In this document: positions 15,654 through 24,635 of the stretch, piece after piece
Layout of the letters: each line of letters opens with the position of its first letter
Position numbering within the stretch: the stretch's first letter is position 1
The notes under the pieces: generated by a model
Database searches by the model: none
Told to the model about the DNA's origin: nothing
What the model saw: the letters and a program-made list of their open reading frames with translations, nothing else
Position numbers and translations under genes: made by a program
Assembly (NCBI RefSeq): GCF_030823375.1
Contig: NZ_JAUSXB010000001.1
Span: forward strand, 3,224,001 to 3,288,000
DNA length: 64,000 nucleotides
Direction of reading: 5' to 3'
From: Pseudarthrobacter siccitolerans
Lineage (GTDB): Bacteria > Actinomycetota > Actinomycetes > Actinomycetales > Micrococcaceae

Positions 15654-16700
15654 CTACCGTCGTCGTAATTCTGCGAACTCGAGGGAGGGAACGATGGCGC
15701 CCGCGTCCCGCTCCACAAAGTTCGTGCCCGGCGGCACCACGTCGTCAATCGCATCCAGCACCGACTCACCGAGCTGGACGTCCGCCGCCTTCAGGTAGGC
15801 TGCCAGGTGCTCCTCGCTGCGCGGCCCGATGATCACACTGCTGATGGCCGGGTGCGTGAGGGCGAAGCCGATGGCGAGGTCCACCAGCGGGAGCTCCAGC
15901 TTGTCGGCCAGCCGGGCCAGGGCGTCCGCCGCGTGCAGCTTCCGCTCGCTGGCCGGACCCGAGATATCGTAGCGGCCGGGCAGTGAATGGACCCGGGTGG
16001 GCGCCTTTCCTGAATCCAGGACGAAATCGCCTGACAGCCAGCCGCCGGCCAGCGGACCATAGGCCAGCACGCCGAGCCCGTATTGCTGGGCGATGGGGAA
16101 TACGTCGCGTTCGTTGGCGCGTACCAGCATGGAGTAGGGCACCTGGTTGCCGAGGGGCGGAATCAGGTGGTTGGTGGTGGCGACCCATTGGGCCTCCACC
16201 AGCTGCGCGGGCGTGAACACCGACGTGCCGTAGTAGAGGATCTTTCCCTGCTTGATCAGGTCGTTGAGGGTGGTAATCGTCTCCAGGACATCGGTGTTGT
16301 AGTCCGGCCGGTGCGCCTGGTACAGGTCGATCCGGTCAGTCTGCAGGCGGCGGAGGCTGCCTTCCACGGCCTGGGTGATCCAGCGCCGGGAGTTGCCGGA
16401 ATGGGCAGGATTGGGACTCATCTGGCCATGGAACTTGGTGGCCAGGAAGACGTCGTCCCGGCGGCCGCGCAGTGCACGCCCAACAACCTGCTCCGACTCG
16501 CCCTGCGAGTAGACGTCGGCAGTGTCGATGGAGGTGATGCCGGCGTCCAGCGCGGAGTGGATGATCCGGATGCTCTCCTCGGCTCCGGTGGGGGCGCCGG
16601 GCGGCCCGCCGGTTCCCTCGCCGAAGTTCATGGTGCCCAAGGTCAGCGGGCTGATCGGCGTGCCTGACCGCCCGAACAACCGCAGTTCGCTGAGGCTCAT
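15654..16700 (-). CDS. Aldo/keto reductase
   Basis: A 348-residue NADPH-dependent aldo/keto reductase of the YajO/Tas-like branch. The catalytic aspartate and tyrosine are in SIDTADVYSQGESE, the lysine in FLATKFHG, and the histidine in YQAHRPD. The C-terminal cofactor segment reads SVIIGPRSEEHL. The start at 16700 (MSLSELRLFGRSG) is preferred over the longer frame, whose extra 21 residues are basic and unlike the family. It stands alone between DUF3040 and the divergent GAF-ANTAR gene. Substrate cannot be predicted. Confidence 0.88.
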   Translation of the reverse strand: MSLSELRLFGRSGTPISPLTLGTMNFGEGTGGPPGAPTGAEESIRIIHSALDAGITSIDTADVYSQGESEQVVGRALRGRRDDVFLATKFHGQMSPNPAHSGNSRRWITQAVEGSLRRLQTDRIDLYQAHRPDYNTDVLETITTLNDLIKQGKILYYGTSVFTPAQLVEAQWVATTNHLIPPLGNQVPYSMLVRANERDVFPIAQQYGLGVLAYGPLAGGWLSGDFVLDSGKAPTRVHSLPGRYDISGPASERKLHAADALARLADKLELPLVDLAIGFALTHPAISSVIIGPRSEEHLAAYLKAADVQLGESVLDAIDDVVPPGTNFVERDAGAIVPSLEFAELRRR

Positions 16701-16898
16701 CTTTTCCGGTCTCCTCACAATTTTTCCGGCACAATGCTTCTGGCACATGCCCTTGATCGTCACGAGGCTACACAGATCGGCGGTGCACCGGCAGAATTGC
16801 GCCTTAGTGCTTCTCTTTTCGACTTTTGGAGTAATGCGCAGGGCTGGTGTGACGTTTTATGGAGCGCCGGAGGGGTGCCATGTCGCATATATTGAGGC

Positions 16899-17633
16899 AT
16901 GGACACTCCCAGCAGCGACGAACAGTTCGTCAAGCTGCACGACATGATTATCGGCAGCGCCAACGTGAGCGGATTCCTTGGCGAACTCTCCATCCTCGCT
17001 GCCTCCACGCTGGGGGAGACAGCCCTTTCCCACGTCGAGTGCGGCGTTACCCTGCGGCAGCGCAAGCGCAATGCCACCGTGGCCGGAAGCAGCCCGCGCG
17101 CAACCCGGCTGGACAGGCTCGAGCAGGATCTGGGGCAGGGACCCTGCCTCACAGCCCTGGAGATAATGAAGCCCGTGCTCCTCGCTGACGTGGCAAGAGA
17201 CTCCCGCTGGCCGGAATACCAGAAGCTTCTGAAGGAAAACGGCTGCGGCAGCGTGCTGGGCGTTCCTCTCGCCCTCGACAATAACCACGCAGCCGCACTC
17301 AACTTCTTCGCTTCCGAACCGGGGGTCTTCACCGACGCCGTGGTCCAGCGGGCCGAGAGTTTTGCCGAGCTGGCGGGACGGGCAGTGCGGCTCGCGCTGA
17401 GGATCGCTGATGCCCAGAACCTGGCGGAGGACCTCAGCGCCGCCCTGGAACACCGGACTGTCATCAATTTGGCGTGCGGTGTGGTGATGGCCCAAAACAG
17501 GTGTACACAGGATGAAGCGATGGCTGTCCTGACCAGGGCTTCCAGCCACCGGAACCGGAAACTGCGCGATCTGGCCGGGGACATCCTGAGCCAGGTCAGC
17601 TCGGGCGCTGTCACCACCCATTTCGAGCCCTGA
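16899..17633 (+). CDS. GAF and ANTAR domain protein
   Basis: A 244-residue regulator with an N-terminal GAF sensor domain (about 15-160, with GPCLTALEIMKPVLLADVARDS-type core) and a C-terminal ANTAR domain (about 175-230: HRTVINLACGVVMAQN, then QDEAMAVLTRAS). ANTAR domains bind paired hairpins in nascent RNA and prevent termination. This domain pair without a histidine kinase is common in actinobacteria. Its RNA targets are unknown and no target hairpin pair was recognised nearby. No operon partner is evident. Confidence 0.9.
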   Translation: MDTPSSDEQFVKLHDMIIGSANVSGFLGELSILAASTLGETALSHVECGVTLRQRKRNATVAGSSPRATRLDRLEQDLGQGPCLTALEIMKPVLLADVARDSRWPEYQKLLKENGCGSVLGVPLALDNNHAAALNFFASEPGVFTDAVVQRAESFAELAGRAVRLALRIADAQNLAEDLSAALEHRTVINLACGVVMAQNRCTQDEAMAVLTRASSHRNRKLRDLAGDILSQVSSGAVTTHFEP

Positions 17634-17777
17634 ATTGCGACTCAAACCGGCCTGGGTTTCACCTGTGCGCCGGCCTGCAATAATCTGAACCAACGGTTGT
17701 GCGCGGGGTGCAAACGCCCGGCGCAACAGGCAGCACAGTAAGTTCGGGCCACATCACACCAGACGAGGCGGACACGA

Positions 17778-20033
17778 ATGACGGCTTCAGACCAGCAGCA
17801 CTTCCCACCACCGGCGGCGCCCACGGATCCGCCGGCCTTTCCACCCGCTGCCCGTGAACCCGCTACCCGTGAACCCGCTCCTGCCGGGGAGCCCGTGGAT
17901 CCGCACCTCCTCCAGCAGTTGGCGGATGCGCATGGGGTGGGAACCTCCTTCCAGGGCTGGGATGGGCTGCCGCACGCTGTTGCCGAGGACACCTTGATCA
18001 AGGTCCTCGCCTCCCTCGGGGTGCAGGCGAACACCAACCAGCTCATCGAAGAGGCCCTGGCGGAAGCGGAACTGGCGCCCTGGCGGCGCATGCTGCCACC
18101 CGCCGTCGTGATCCAGCAGGGTGAACCGGCGCAGGTTCCGGTGCACGTGCGTGATGGCGCCACAGCCCGATTAAGCATCACGCTTGAAGGCGGTGCCGGG
18201 TCCAGGGACGCGGCCCAGCAGGACTTTTGGATGCAGCCACGTGATGTCGACGGCGTTGCGACCGGACGTGCCACCTTCGCCCTCCCGCAGGACTTGCCGC
18301 TGGGATGGCACACCCTGCACGCCGAATCCGAAGGTGCCACCGCGTCCGCCACCCTGGTGGTGGTGCCCGCCCGGCTGTCCACCGCAGCGCCACTGGAGGA
18401 GCGCCGGGGCTGGGGACTGGCCACCCAGCTCTATTCCGTACGCTCCAAGCGGTCCTGGGGCATCGGCGACTTCTCTGATTTGGCTGACCTGGCGGCCCTC
18501 AGCGGCACCCGCGGGGCGGACTACGTCCTGGTTAACCCGCTGCATGCTGCGGAGCCGGTTCCGCCCGTGCAGCCGTCACCGTATTCGCCGTCCACCCGGC
18601 GGTTCTTCAACCCGCTGTACATCCGCATCGAGGCGATCCCTGAAGTGGCGTACCTCAAGCCGCGCAAACGAGCCGTCGTGGAGAAGCTCCACGACGAGGT
18701 GGCAGGGCTGAACAGGGAGGCCAACCGGCTGGACCGCGACGCCGTCTACGCGGCCAAGCTGCAGGCACTTGAGCTGCTCTACCATGCCCGCCGCCCGCCG
18801 GCCCGGCAGGCTGCCTTCGACGAGTTCTGCCGCATCTCCGGCCAGGGACTTGACGACTTTGCCCTGTGGTCCGCCATCCGGGAGGACCTGCCGGCCGGGG
18901 ACCCGTTCTGGTCCGATCCCGACTGCGCACTCGGCAGTCCCCAGACTGAGGCGCTCCGGGAAAGGCTCGCGGACCGGATCGGGTTCCACCGCTGGCTGCA
19001 GTGGATCTGTGACGAACAGCTCGAAAGCGCCCAGCAGGCCGCGCTCCGGTCCGGCATGCGGCTTGGCGTGGTGCACGACCTCGCCGTGGGCGTGGACCAC
19101 AGCAGCGCCGACGCCTGGACACTTCACAACGTGTTGGCATCGGGCACCAGCGTGGGTGCCCCGCCGGACATGTACAACCAGCAGGGCCAGGACTGGGGCC
19201 AACCCCCTTGGCATCCCGCCCGGCTGGCGGAGGCGGGCTACATCCCGTTCCGGAACATGCTGGCCACCGTGCTGCGCCATGCCGGCGGCGTCCGGGTGGA
19301 CCACATCCTGGGTCTCTTCCGGCTGTGGTGGATTCCGGCGGGCAATGCTCCGGGCGATGGTGCGTACGTGAAATACGACCACGAGGCACTGATTGGCATC
19401 CTCGCCCTCGAAGCGCAGCGTGCCGGAGCCGTGGTGATCGGGGAGGACCTGGGCACCTTCGAGCCGTGGGTCCGGGACTACCTTGCCGCCCGCGGCATCC
19501 TGGGCACCTCCATCCTCTGGTTTGAGTACGACGGCGATTCGCCCCTCGCGCCGGAACGCTACCGCACGCAGGCACTCGCCAGCGTCAACACCCACGACCT
19601 TCCGCCCACCGCCGGCTACCTCGCCGGGGACCACGTGGCCCTGCGCAGCGGGCTGGGCCTGCTGGAGCGCTCGGAAGCGGAGGAGCGGGCCGAGCACAAC
19701 GCCTCGCTGGAGAAGATGTTTGCCCTCCTGCGGGAACGCGGGTACCTGCCCGAAGACGCGTCCGGCGGAGCGGCCGGCAAAGAAGAAAGGACCATCGAGG
19801 CGCTGCACCTGCTGTTGGCCCAGGCGCCGTCGGTGCTCCTTGGTGTTGCCCTGGTGGACGCTGTGGGCGAGCGGCGGGTCCAGAACCAGCCCGGAACCAC
19901 CGAGGCCCTCTACCCGAACTGGCAGGTTCCGCTGGCCGGTCCGGACGGCCGGTCCGTCCTCCTGGATGATCTTTCCGCAAACCCGCGGTTCAACTCGCTG
20001 CTGGCTGCGGTGGAGGGAGCCCTGCACGGCTAA
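17778..20033 (+). CDS. malQ: 4-alpha-glucanotransferase (amylomaltase)
   Basis: A 751-residue GH77 enzyme that transfers alpha-1,4-glucan segments during maltodextrin metabolism. The catalytic nucleophile lies in GVRVDHILGLFRLWW, the acid/base glutamate in VVIGEDLGTFE, and the transition-state aspartate in SVNTHDLPP. As in other actinobacterial forms there is an N-terminal beta-rich extension (about 1-200) before the barrel, here preceded by a proline/alanine-rich stretch with a short repeated REPATREPA unit. The length matches actinobacterial MalQ. A secreted amylase gene lies 1 kb downstream in the opposite orientation, so this region handles alpha-glucans inside and outside the cell. Confidence 0.95.
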   Translation: MTASDQQHFPPPAAPTDPPAFPPAAREPATREPAPAGEPVDPHLLQQLADAHGVGTSFQGWDGLPHAVAEDTLIKVLASLGVQANTNQLIEEALAEAELAPWRRMLPPAVVIQQGEPAQVPVHVRDGATARLSITLEGGAGSRDAAQQDFWMQPRDVDGVATGRATFALPQDLPLGWHTLHAESEGATASATLVVVPARLSTAAPLEERRGWGLATQLYSVRSKRSWGIGDFSDLADLAALSGTRGADYVLVNPLHAAEPVPPVQPSPYSPSTRRFFNPLYIRIEAIPEVAYLKPRKRAVVEKLHDEVAGLNREANRLDRDAVYAAKLQALELLYHARRPPARQAAFDEFCRISGQGLDDFALWSAIREDLPAGDPFWSDPDCALGSPQTEALRERLADRIGFHRWLQWICDEQLESAQQAALRSGMRLGVVHDLAVGVDHSSADAWTLHNVLASGTSVGAPPDMYNQQGQDWGQPPWHPARLAEAGYIPFRNMLATVLRHAGGVRVDHILGLFRLWWIPAGNAPGDGAYVKYDHEALIGILALEAQRAGAVVIGEDLGTFEPWVRDYLAARGILGTSILWFEYDGDSPLAPERYRTQALASVNTHDLPPTAGYLAGDHVALRSGLGLLERSEAEERAEHNASLEKMFALLRERGYLPEDASGGAAGKEERTIEALHLLLAQAPSVLLGVALVDAVGERRVQNQPGTTEALYPNWQVPLAGPDGRSVLLDDLSANPRFNSLLAAVEGALHG

Positions 20034-20081
20034 GGCAGGCGGGCCGGGCCAGGCGGCCAGGTTAACAGTCAGGAGAGGGCG

Positions 20082-20991
20082 ATGGGCGAGGGACCGGTAC
20101 TGGTAGTAGGCGGCACTGGCATGCTCGGCGGCCAGGTAGTCACCGAGTTGTTGAACCGGGGGAAGCAGGTGCGTGCCCTGGTGCGCGAGGGCTCGGATGC
20201 GTCGACGTTGGAGGCTGCGGGCGTGGAGATCGCCCGCGGGGACATGATGGATCCGGACTCGCTGCTTCGGGCCATGGCTGACGCGGATGCCGTGGTTACC
20301 ACCGCCGCCGGCTACACCAGGCACCGGAAAGGCGACAGCGCCGTGATCGACACCGTGGGCAACTCGAACCTCGCCGATGCTGCGAAACGTGCCGGCGTCC
20401 GCAGATTTGTCTTCACCAGCATCCTGACCTGCGACCAGACGCCCAACGTCCCGCACTTCTGGCACAAACGGCTGATGGAGGACCGGCTGCAGGCCCTCGG
20501 GGGTCCCGTTTGTGGCGTTACGTCCCGGCGCTTTCCTGGACCAGGTGACCCGGTTTGGCGGTGACCCCATCACCAAGCACAGGGTCAGATGGTTTGGTTC
20601 GGCAGGAATCCCGCTGACGTTTGTCCTCACGCCGGATCTGGCTGAATACCTGGCGGCCGCCGTGGATGTACCGGGCGTGGAGGGCCAGCGGATCGATATC
20701 GGCTGGGGCCGGCCCATCTCCATGCAGGAGTTTGCCGACATTGCGGAGCGGCTGACCGGTGAGGAGATCCGGGTGCAGTCCGTTCCCGTGAAAGGTGTGC
20801 AGGCGGCGGGTGCGCTGCTCGGGCCGTTCAATTCGATGGTACAAAGTACGGCCGCCATGATGGGCTGGTTCCAAACCGGCAAGTACGTTGCCGACACAAC
20901 GCGACAGGCCGAGGTTTTTGGCGCACCCCCCACCGCAGAGGATGCCGTGCGCCGGCTCATCGTCAGCCTGGGGCACGCCTTAAGAAGTTAG
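20082..20991 (+). pseudogene. Frameshifted NAD(P)-binding (NmrA-like SDR) gene
   Basis: An atypical extended SDR of about 300 residues. The first part (20082 on) has the GGTGMLGGQV cofactor loop, DADAVVTTAAGY and the RRFVFTS strand. The second part, in another frame, begins with the expected continuation ALRPGAFLDQV and runs to 20991. The break is at a run of five G at 20499-20503: removing one G restores the reading GVPFVALRPGAF. Either the gene is a recent pseudogene or the extra G is a sequencing/assembly error. Family members are putative quinone or isoflavone reductase-like proteins with unknown substrates. Confidence 0.82.
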
Positions 20992-21002
20992 GCGGCCCTC
21001 CA

Positions 21003-21028
21003 ACGCCCGCAGGGAACCCTGCGGGCGT
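21003..21028. terminator. Bidirectional terminator hairpin
   Basis: ACGCCCGCAGGG and its perfect complement are separated by only AA, forming a 12-bp stem between two convergent genes (the SDR gene ending at 20991 and the amylase gene ending at 21041). It can serve both directions. Confidence 0.75.
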
Positions 21029-21040
21029 AGGAGTGTGCTG

Positions 21041-24000
21041 CTAGCCCGCCGTCAGCAGGTGCGTGAAGTGGTCGTACCGGAAGGTGACTGCGCCGCCGTC
21101 GTGCTCAAACGGAATATTGCCGCCGTTCGGCATGCCGTTGGCGCCGTAGTTCACGTTCCAGGACCGGTCCAGCGCCGCCTTGAACTCGTACATGCCTGCC
21201 GGCAGGTCCGGAACGGTCAGCTTCCACACCAGGTCGGCAGGATCCAGTGCGAGCTGGGCCTGGTTGCACTCGGGCAGCCAATCGCCGGTGCAGCCCAGCT
21301 CAGACCCCAGGCTGCCGGCGACCGAAACGGCCTGCGGCTGCTGCGACGTGTAGACGGTGCTCAGCAGGTGGGTGCTGTTGTCGTAGCGGAACGTGACGGG
21401 CCCGCCCGGGTGGTCCAGCACGATATTTGATCCGTTCAAGGCACCGTCGGCTCCGTAGTTCACATCCCAATTGCCGTTAAGGGCGGCCTTGTACTCGTAC
21501 TTGCCGGCGGGAAGATCAACGGTCAGGCGCCAGATCTTGTCCGCGGGATCCAGGACCATCTTGGCCCGGGTGCACGCGGGGTCCCACTGCGCAGGGCAGC
21601 CCATGACCTGGTTCAGGGAACCGGCTATCGTGACCGAATCCGGCTGCGGCGCTTCGCCTATGGTGACGGTCCGGACGCCGCTGACGACGTTGAAACCGAT
21701 GCCAGCCATGCTGGCGCGGTACCGCAGCTGGGTTCCGTCCGCGAGGCCCGACACGTCGTCCTTCACCGAGTACACCGGTGAGGAGTCGTCCGAGCCAACT
21801 GCGGTCCAGTCCCCGCCGGCGACGCTGCGTTCGAAGGCCACCACGTGGCTGGCCTTTTCCGGGTCTGCCGTGGCACTGAGCTCCACCGAGCCCTTGACGC
21901 TGCTGCCCTCAACCGGCTTCTGGAGCGTGAGGACTGGTGCAGGAACTGCGGCGCTGCGGGACTCGGAAGCGGCGGTGTGGCCGCCGTTGTCCAGGACAGT
22001 GGCGCGGTACTCCACGGGAGTGCCGGCATCCAAGGCCGCCACGTCATGGAACACCTGGTAGGGCGCCGTGTCGTCCGTGCCGATGGGCTCCCACCCGCCG
22101 TCTGCCGTCCTGGCCTCGAAGGTGACCTCGTAGAACGAAGAACCGTCGACGTCGGCCGCCACCTTAAGCCGCCCGTTGTCACCTTGTGCCGGGGCCGGCT
22201 CCTGGAGGACGACGGCGGGCGCCGCTTTGGATTGCGGAATCCGGCCGGAGGACTGGTAAACCACGGCGGAAAGCGGGGGAACCGTGACCGTCAGCTTGCC
22301 CTCTGCGGTCGTTTTGACCTCGTCCGCGCCTTCGCCGTAGATCCTGGTGTAGGTGCGCTTGTCGATGTAGGTGGGCACTTCCGCGGTCTGCGGCTGCTCA
22401 CTGTTGTTCAGCGCCACCACGTACTCGCGCTGGTCCCCGGCGTTCGTTCGGGAGAAAGCATAGATGCCGGGACCGATCGAGGCGTAGCGGTGCTGGTGGG
22501 CGCCGTCGCGCAATGCCGGGTGTTCCTTCGCCAGTCCTGCGAGCTGGCTGATCTTGCCGTAAAGCGGGTGCCCGGTGTTGAAGTTGTCCGTGGCATGGGT
22601 TGCATCGGTGCCCAGCAGGTCGTCGTCGAGGTACTCCGGAACCTGGCTGGCAAAGAGCGTCTGCCGGGCATCCTGGTCCCCGCCGGGGCCGGTGAAGCCC
22701 TGCTCGTCGCCGTAGTAGACCACTGGGTTGCCGCGGGAGAAGTACATCAGCTCGTGGGCCAGCTGGTCCCGGGCCACCTGCTCCGCATCAGTTGATCCGG
22801 GATTGTCCGCCGCGATGAAGCTGCCAATGCGGCCCATGTCGTGGTTGCCCAGGAAGGTGGGAAGCTCGTAGACGTTTGAATCCGCGTCCGTATACCAGTC
22901 GTCGCCTGCGAAGAACGTTTCCAGCGCGGTTGCGTCCTGGCCCTTGGAGGCGAAGTTGCGGGCTGCGTCCTGGAAGGGGAAGTCCAGCACTGCCTGCATG
23001 TTGTTCCGGGTGGTGAACTGCGAGGTGAAGCTCTTGGTGGTGTCGAAGACCTCGCCGAACATAAAGAACTCGTCCTTGCCGTGCTCCTTGGCGTAGCTGA
23101 GGACGTCGGGGCCGAATTCCTGCCAGAACTCGTTGTTGACGTGCTTCATGGTGTCGATCCGGAAGCCGTCCACGCCGAATTCGCGGATCCAGGTCTGGTA
23201 GATGTCCTTCATCCCGTCCACCACTTTGTGGTGCTCGGTGAAGAGGTCATCCAGGCCGAAGAAGTCACCGTAGAACGAGTCCTCGCCCACAAAAGTGGTG
23301 TCGCCGCGGTTGTGGTAGAGCGTGGGATCGTTCAACCAGGCGGGAACCTTCAGGTTTTCTTCGCCCGGATCCAGCACGGGTTCGTAGGGGAACGATGTGG
23401 CCGGGTCGAGTTTGGGGAAGCTCCCCGTGCCCGCGTAGTTCCGGTCATCGAATGCGGTGCCTTCCGCCGTGTTGTAGGGCATTGCGTCCTTGGAGACATA
23501 GCCCTCCCGGGGGTGGTCGCCGTAGCCGATGACGTCAGCGGTGTGGTTGGTGATGATGTCGAAGTACACCTTCATGCCGCGGCTGTGGGCTACGTCGATG
23601 AGTGCCTTGAGTTCGTCATTGGTGCCAAGGTGGGGATCGATCTGGGTGAAATCCGTGACCCAGTAGCCGTGGTAGCCAGCGGACTTGTCCTCGGGCTGCA
23701 CCGCCTTGTTCTTGAAGCTGGGGGTCAGCCAGATCGAGGTGGTGCCCAGGCCCTGGATGTAGTCGATCTTCTCCAGCAGGCCGGCCAGGTCGCCGCCGTT
23801 GTAGAACCCCTTTTTGGTGGGATCAAAGCCGGACACCATAGGGTCGGTGCCCAGGCCGCCATCGTCGTTTGCGGTGCTGCCATTGCTGAAGCGGTCAGCC
23901 ATGACGAAGTAGAAGTTCTCGTCCGTGACGGGCCCTCGAAGGCTGTGCAGGGCCGACGTCGAGCCCGGGTTTTTGTTGTTTTGTCCATTAGCGTCTGGGT

Positions 24001-24226
24001 CTTTGGTGCCGGGGGCGGCCTGAGCGGGAAGAACGGAGGCGGACAGGGCAACTGTCGCGGCCACGAGCGCAGCTGCCGCGCGCGTTGTGGTCCTGGCGGC
24101 GGTTCGAGCCCCGGAGGCGAGTTCACTTCGGCTGAGCTTTGGATGAGGTGTGATGGCTGATCTTGTGTTTGTTCTGGTGCTCGTTTTAGCGCGTGGGAAT
24201 GCGCTGGGGAGGGTGCGGAATTTCAA
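21041..24226 (-). CDS. Secreted GH13 alpha-amylase/pullulanase-like enzyme with two C-terminal X25-type modules
   Basis: A protein of about 1061 residues acting outside the cell on alpha-glucans. The N-terminus is a long basic leader followed by a signal-peptide core (AAAALVAATVALSASVLPAQAA). The GH13 barrel shows NHTAD, the nucleophile in GFRIDTMKH, the acid/base glutamate in FMFGEVFD, and LGNHD. A beta-sandwich follows, then two fibronectin-like strands, and two near-identical about 95-residue modules (SVTIAGSLNQ and SVAGSLGSEL openings, each with VNYGA and a C-terminal HLL) of the pullulanase X25 type. No ATG lies in the leader; the TTG at 24226 is chosen because AGGAAAGG precedes it by eight bases. 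A LacI-type operator lies upstream. Confidence 0.85.
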   Translation of the reverse strand: MKFRTLPSAFPRAKTSTRTNTRSAITPHPKLSRSELASGARTAARTTTRAAAALVAATVALSASVLPAQAAPGTKDPDANGQNNKNPGSTSALHSLRGPVTDENFYFVMADRFSNGSTANDDGGLGTDPMVSGFDPTKKGFYNGGDLAGLLEKIDYIQGLGTTSIWLTPSFKNKAVQPEDKSAGYHGYWVTDFTQIDPHLGTNDELKALIDVAHSRGMKVYFDIITNHTADVIGYGDHPREGYVSKDAMPYNTAEGTAFDDRNYAGTGSFPKLDPATSFPYEPVLDPGEENLKVPAWLNDPTLYHNRGDTTFVGEDSFYGDFFGLDDLFTEHHKVVDGMKDIYQTWIREFGVDGFRIDTMKHVNNEFWQEFGPDVLSYAKEHGKDEFFMFGEVFDTTKSFTSQFTTRNNMQAVLDFPFQDAARNFASKGQDATALETFFAGDDWYTDADSNVYELPTFLGNHDMGRIGSFIAADNPGSTDAEQVARDQLAHELMYFSRGNPVVYYGDEQGFTGPGGDQDARQTLFASQVPEYLDDDLLGTDATHATDNFNTGHPLYGKISQLAGLAKEHPALRDGAHQHRYASIGPGIYAFSRTNAGDQREYVVALNNSEQPQTAEVPTYIDKRTYTRIYGEGADEVKTTAEGKLTVTVPPLSAVVYQSSGRIPQSKAAPAVVLQEPAPAQGDNGRLKVAADVDGSSFYEVTFEARTADGGWEPIGTDDTAPYQVFHDVAALDAGTPVEYRATVLDNGGHTAASESRSAAVPAPVLTLQKPVEGSSVKGSVELSATADPEKASHVVAFERSVAGGDWTAVGSDDSSPVYSVKDDVSGLADGTQLRYRASMAGIGFNVVSGVRTVTIGEAPQPDSVTIAGSLNQVMGCPAQWDPACTRAKMVLDPADKIWRLTVDLPAGKYEYKAALNGNWDVNYGADGALNGSNIVLDHPGGPVTFRYDNSTHLLSTVYTSQQPQAVSVAGSLGSELGCTGDWLPECNQAQLALDPADLVWKLTVPDLPAGMYEFKAALDRSWNVNYGANGMPNGGNIPFEHDGGAVTFRYDHFTHLLTAG

Positions 24227-24338
24227 GGAAGAGACCTTTCCTGGGAGCTGCGCTGCTATACAGGCTTGCCGGGGCAAGGGGTGTGGCAAGAGGTGCTTTG
24301 GCCGATAAGGGCCTGGCTCCTGTGAACCACGTCACAAC

Positions 24339-24352
24339 TGTAAGCGCTTGCA
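24339..24352. promoter_or_regulatory. LacI-family operator before the amylase gene
   Basis: TGTAAGCGCTTGCA is a 14-bp palindrome with one mismatched pair around a central CG, the hallmark of LacI/MalR/CcpA-type operators. It lies about 110 bases upstream of the amylase start on the minus strand and would allow maltose- or starch-responsive control. No lacI-type gene lies in this window. Confidence 0.6.
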
Positions 24353-24437
24353 CTGAATAACTCCAGCGTTTAGGGAAAGCCTCTACGCCGCAGTGTTGGT
24401 GCAGCATGACTGCGTGGAGGGAGCCGTACGCGTTGCG

Positions 24438-24635
24438 GGACTTACCGTCACGGAGCCTGCACCAGGGCCGTCGGCGACGGCGTTTCTGGACTTGCCGTCA
24501 CGGGGCCGGCACCAGGGCCGTCGGCGACGGCGTTTCTGGACTTGCCGTCACGGGGCCGGCACCCGGGCCGTTGGCGACGGCGTTTCTGGACTTGCCGTCA
24601 CGGGGCCGGCACCAGGGCCGTTGGCGACGGCGTTT
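24438..24635. repeat. 50-bp tandem repeat, four copies, with internal hairpins
   Basis: Four head-to-tail copies start at 24438, 24488, 24538 and 24588, with only a few substitutions between them. Each contains the perfect palindrome GCCGTCGGCGACGGC (T for C in copies 3 and 4). The last copy overlaps the final 38 bases of the lactonase-type gene, so it encodes that protein's C-terminus; the other three are downstream of its stop. The array lies between this gene and the promoter of the amylase gene on the same strand and may stop or attenuate transcription. Confidence 0.88.

Noticed and set aside
18576..20960. Very long minus-strand open frame opposite malQ
   Set aside because: Codon pattern follows malQ on the other strand; the translation has no recognisable domains.
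22000..22800. Plus-strand open frames opposite the amylase gene
   Set aside because: Shadows of the GH13 gene caused by GC-rich third positions.
24438..24635. CRISPR array
   Set aside because: The repeats are directly adjacent 50-bp units without unique spacers, and no cas genes are present.
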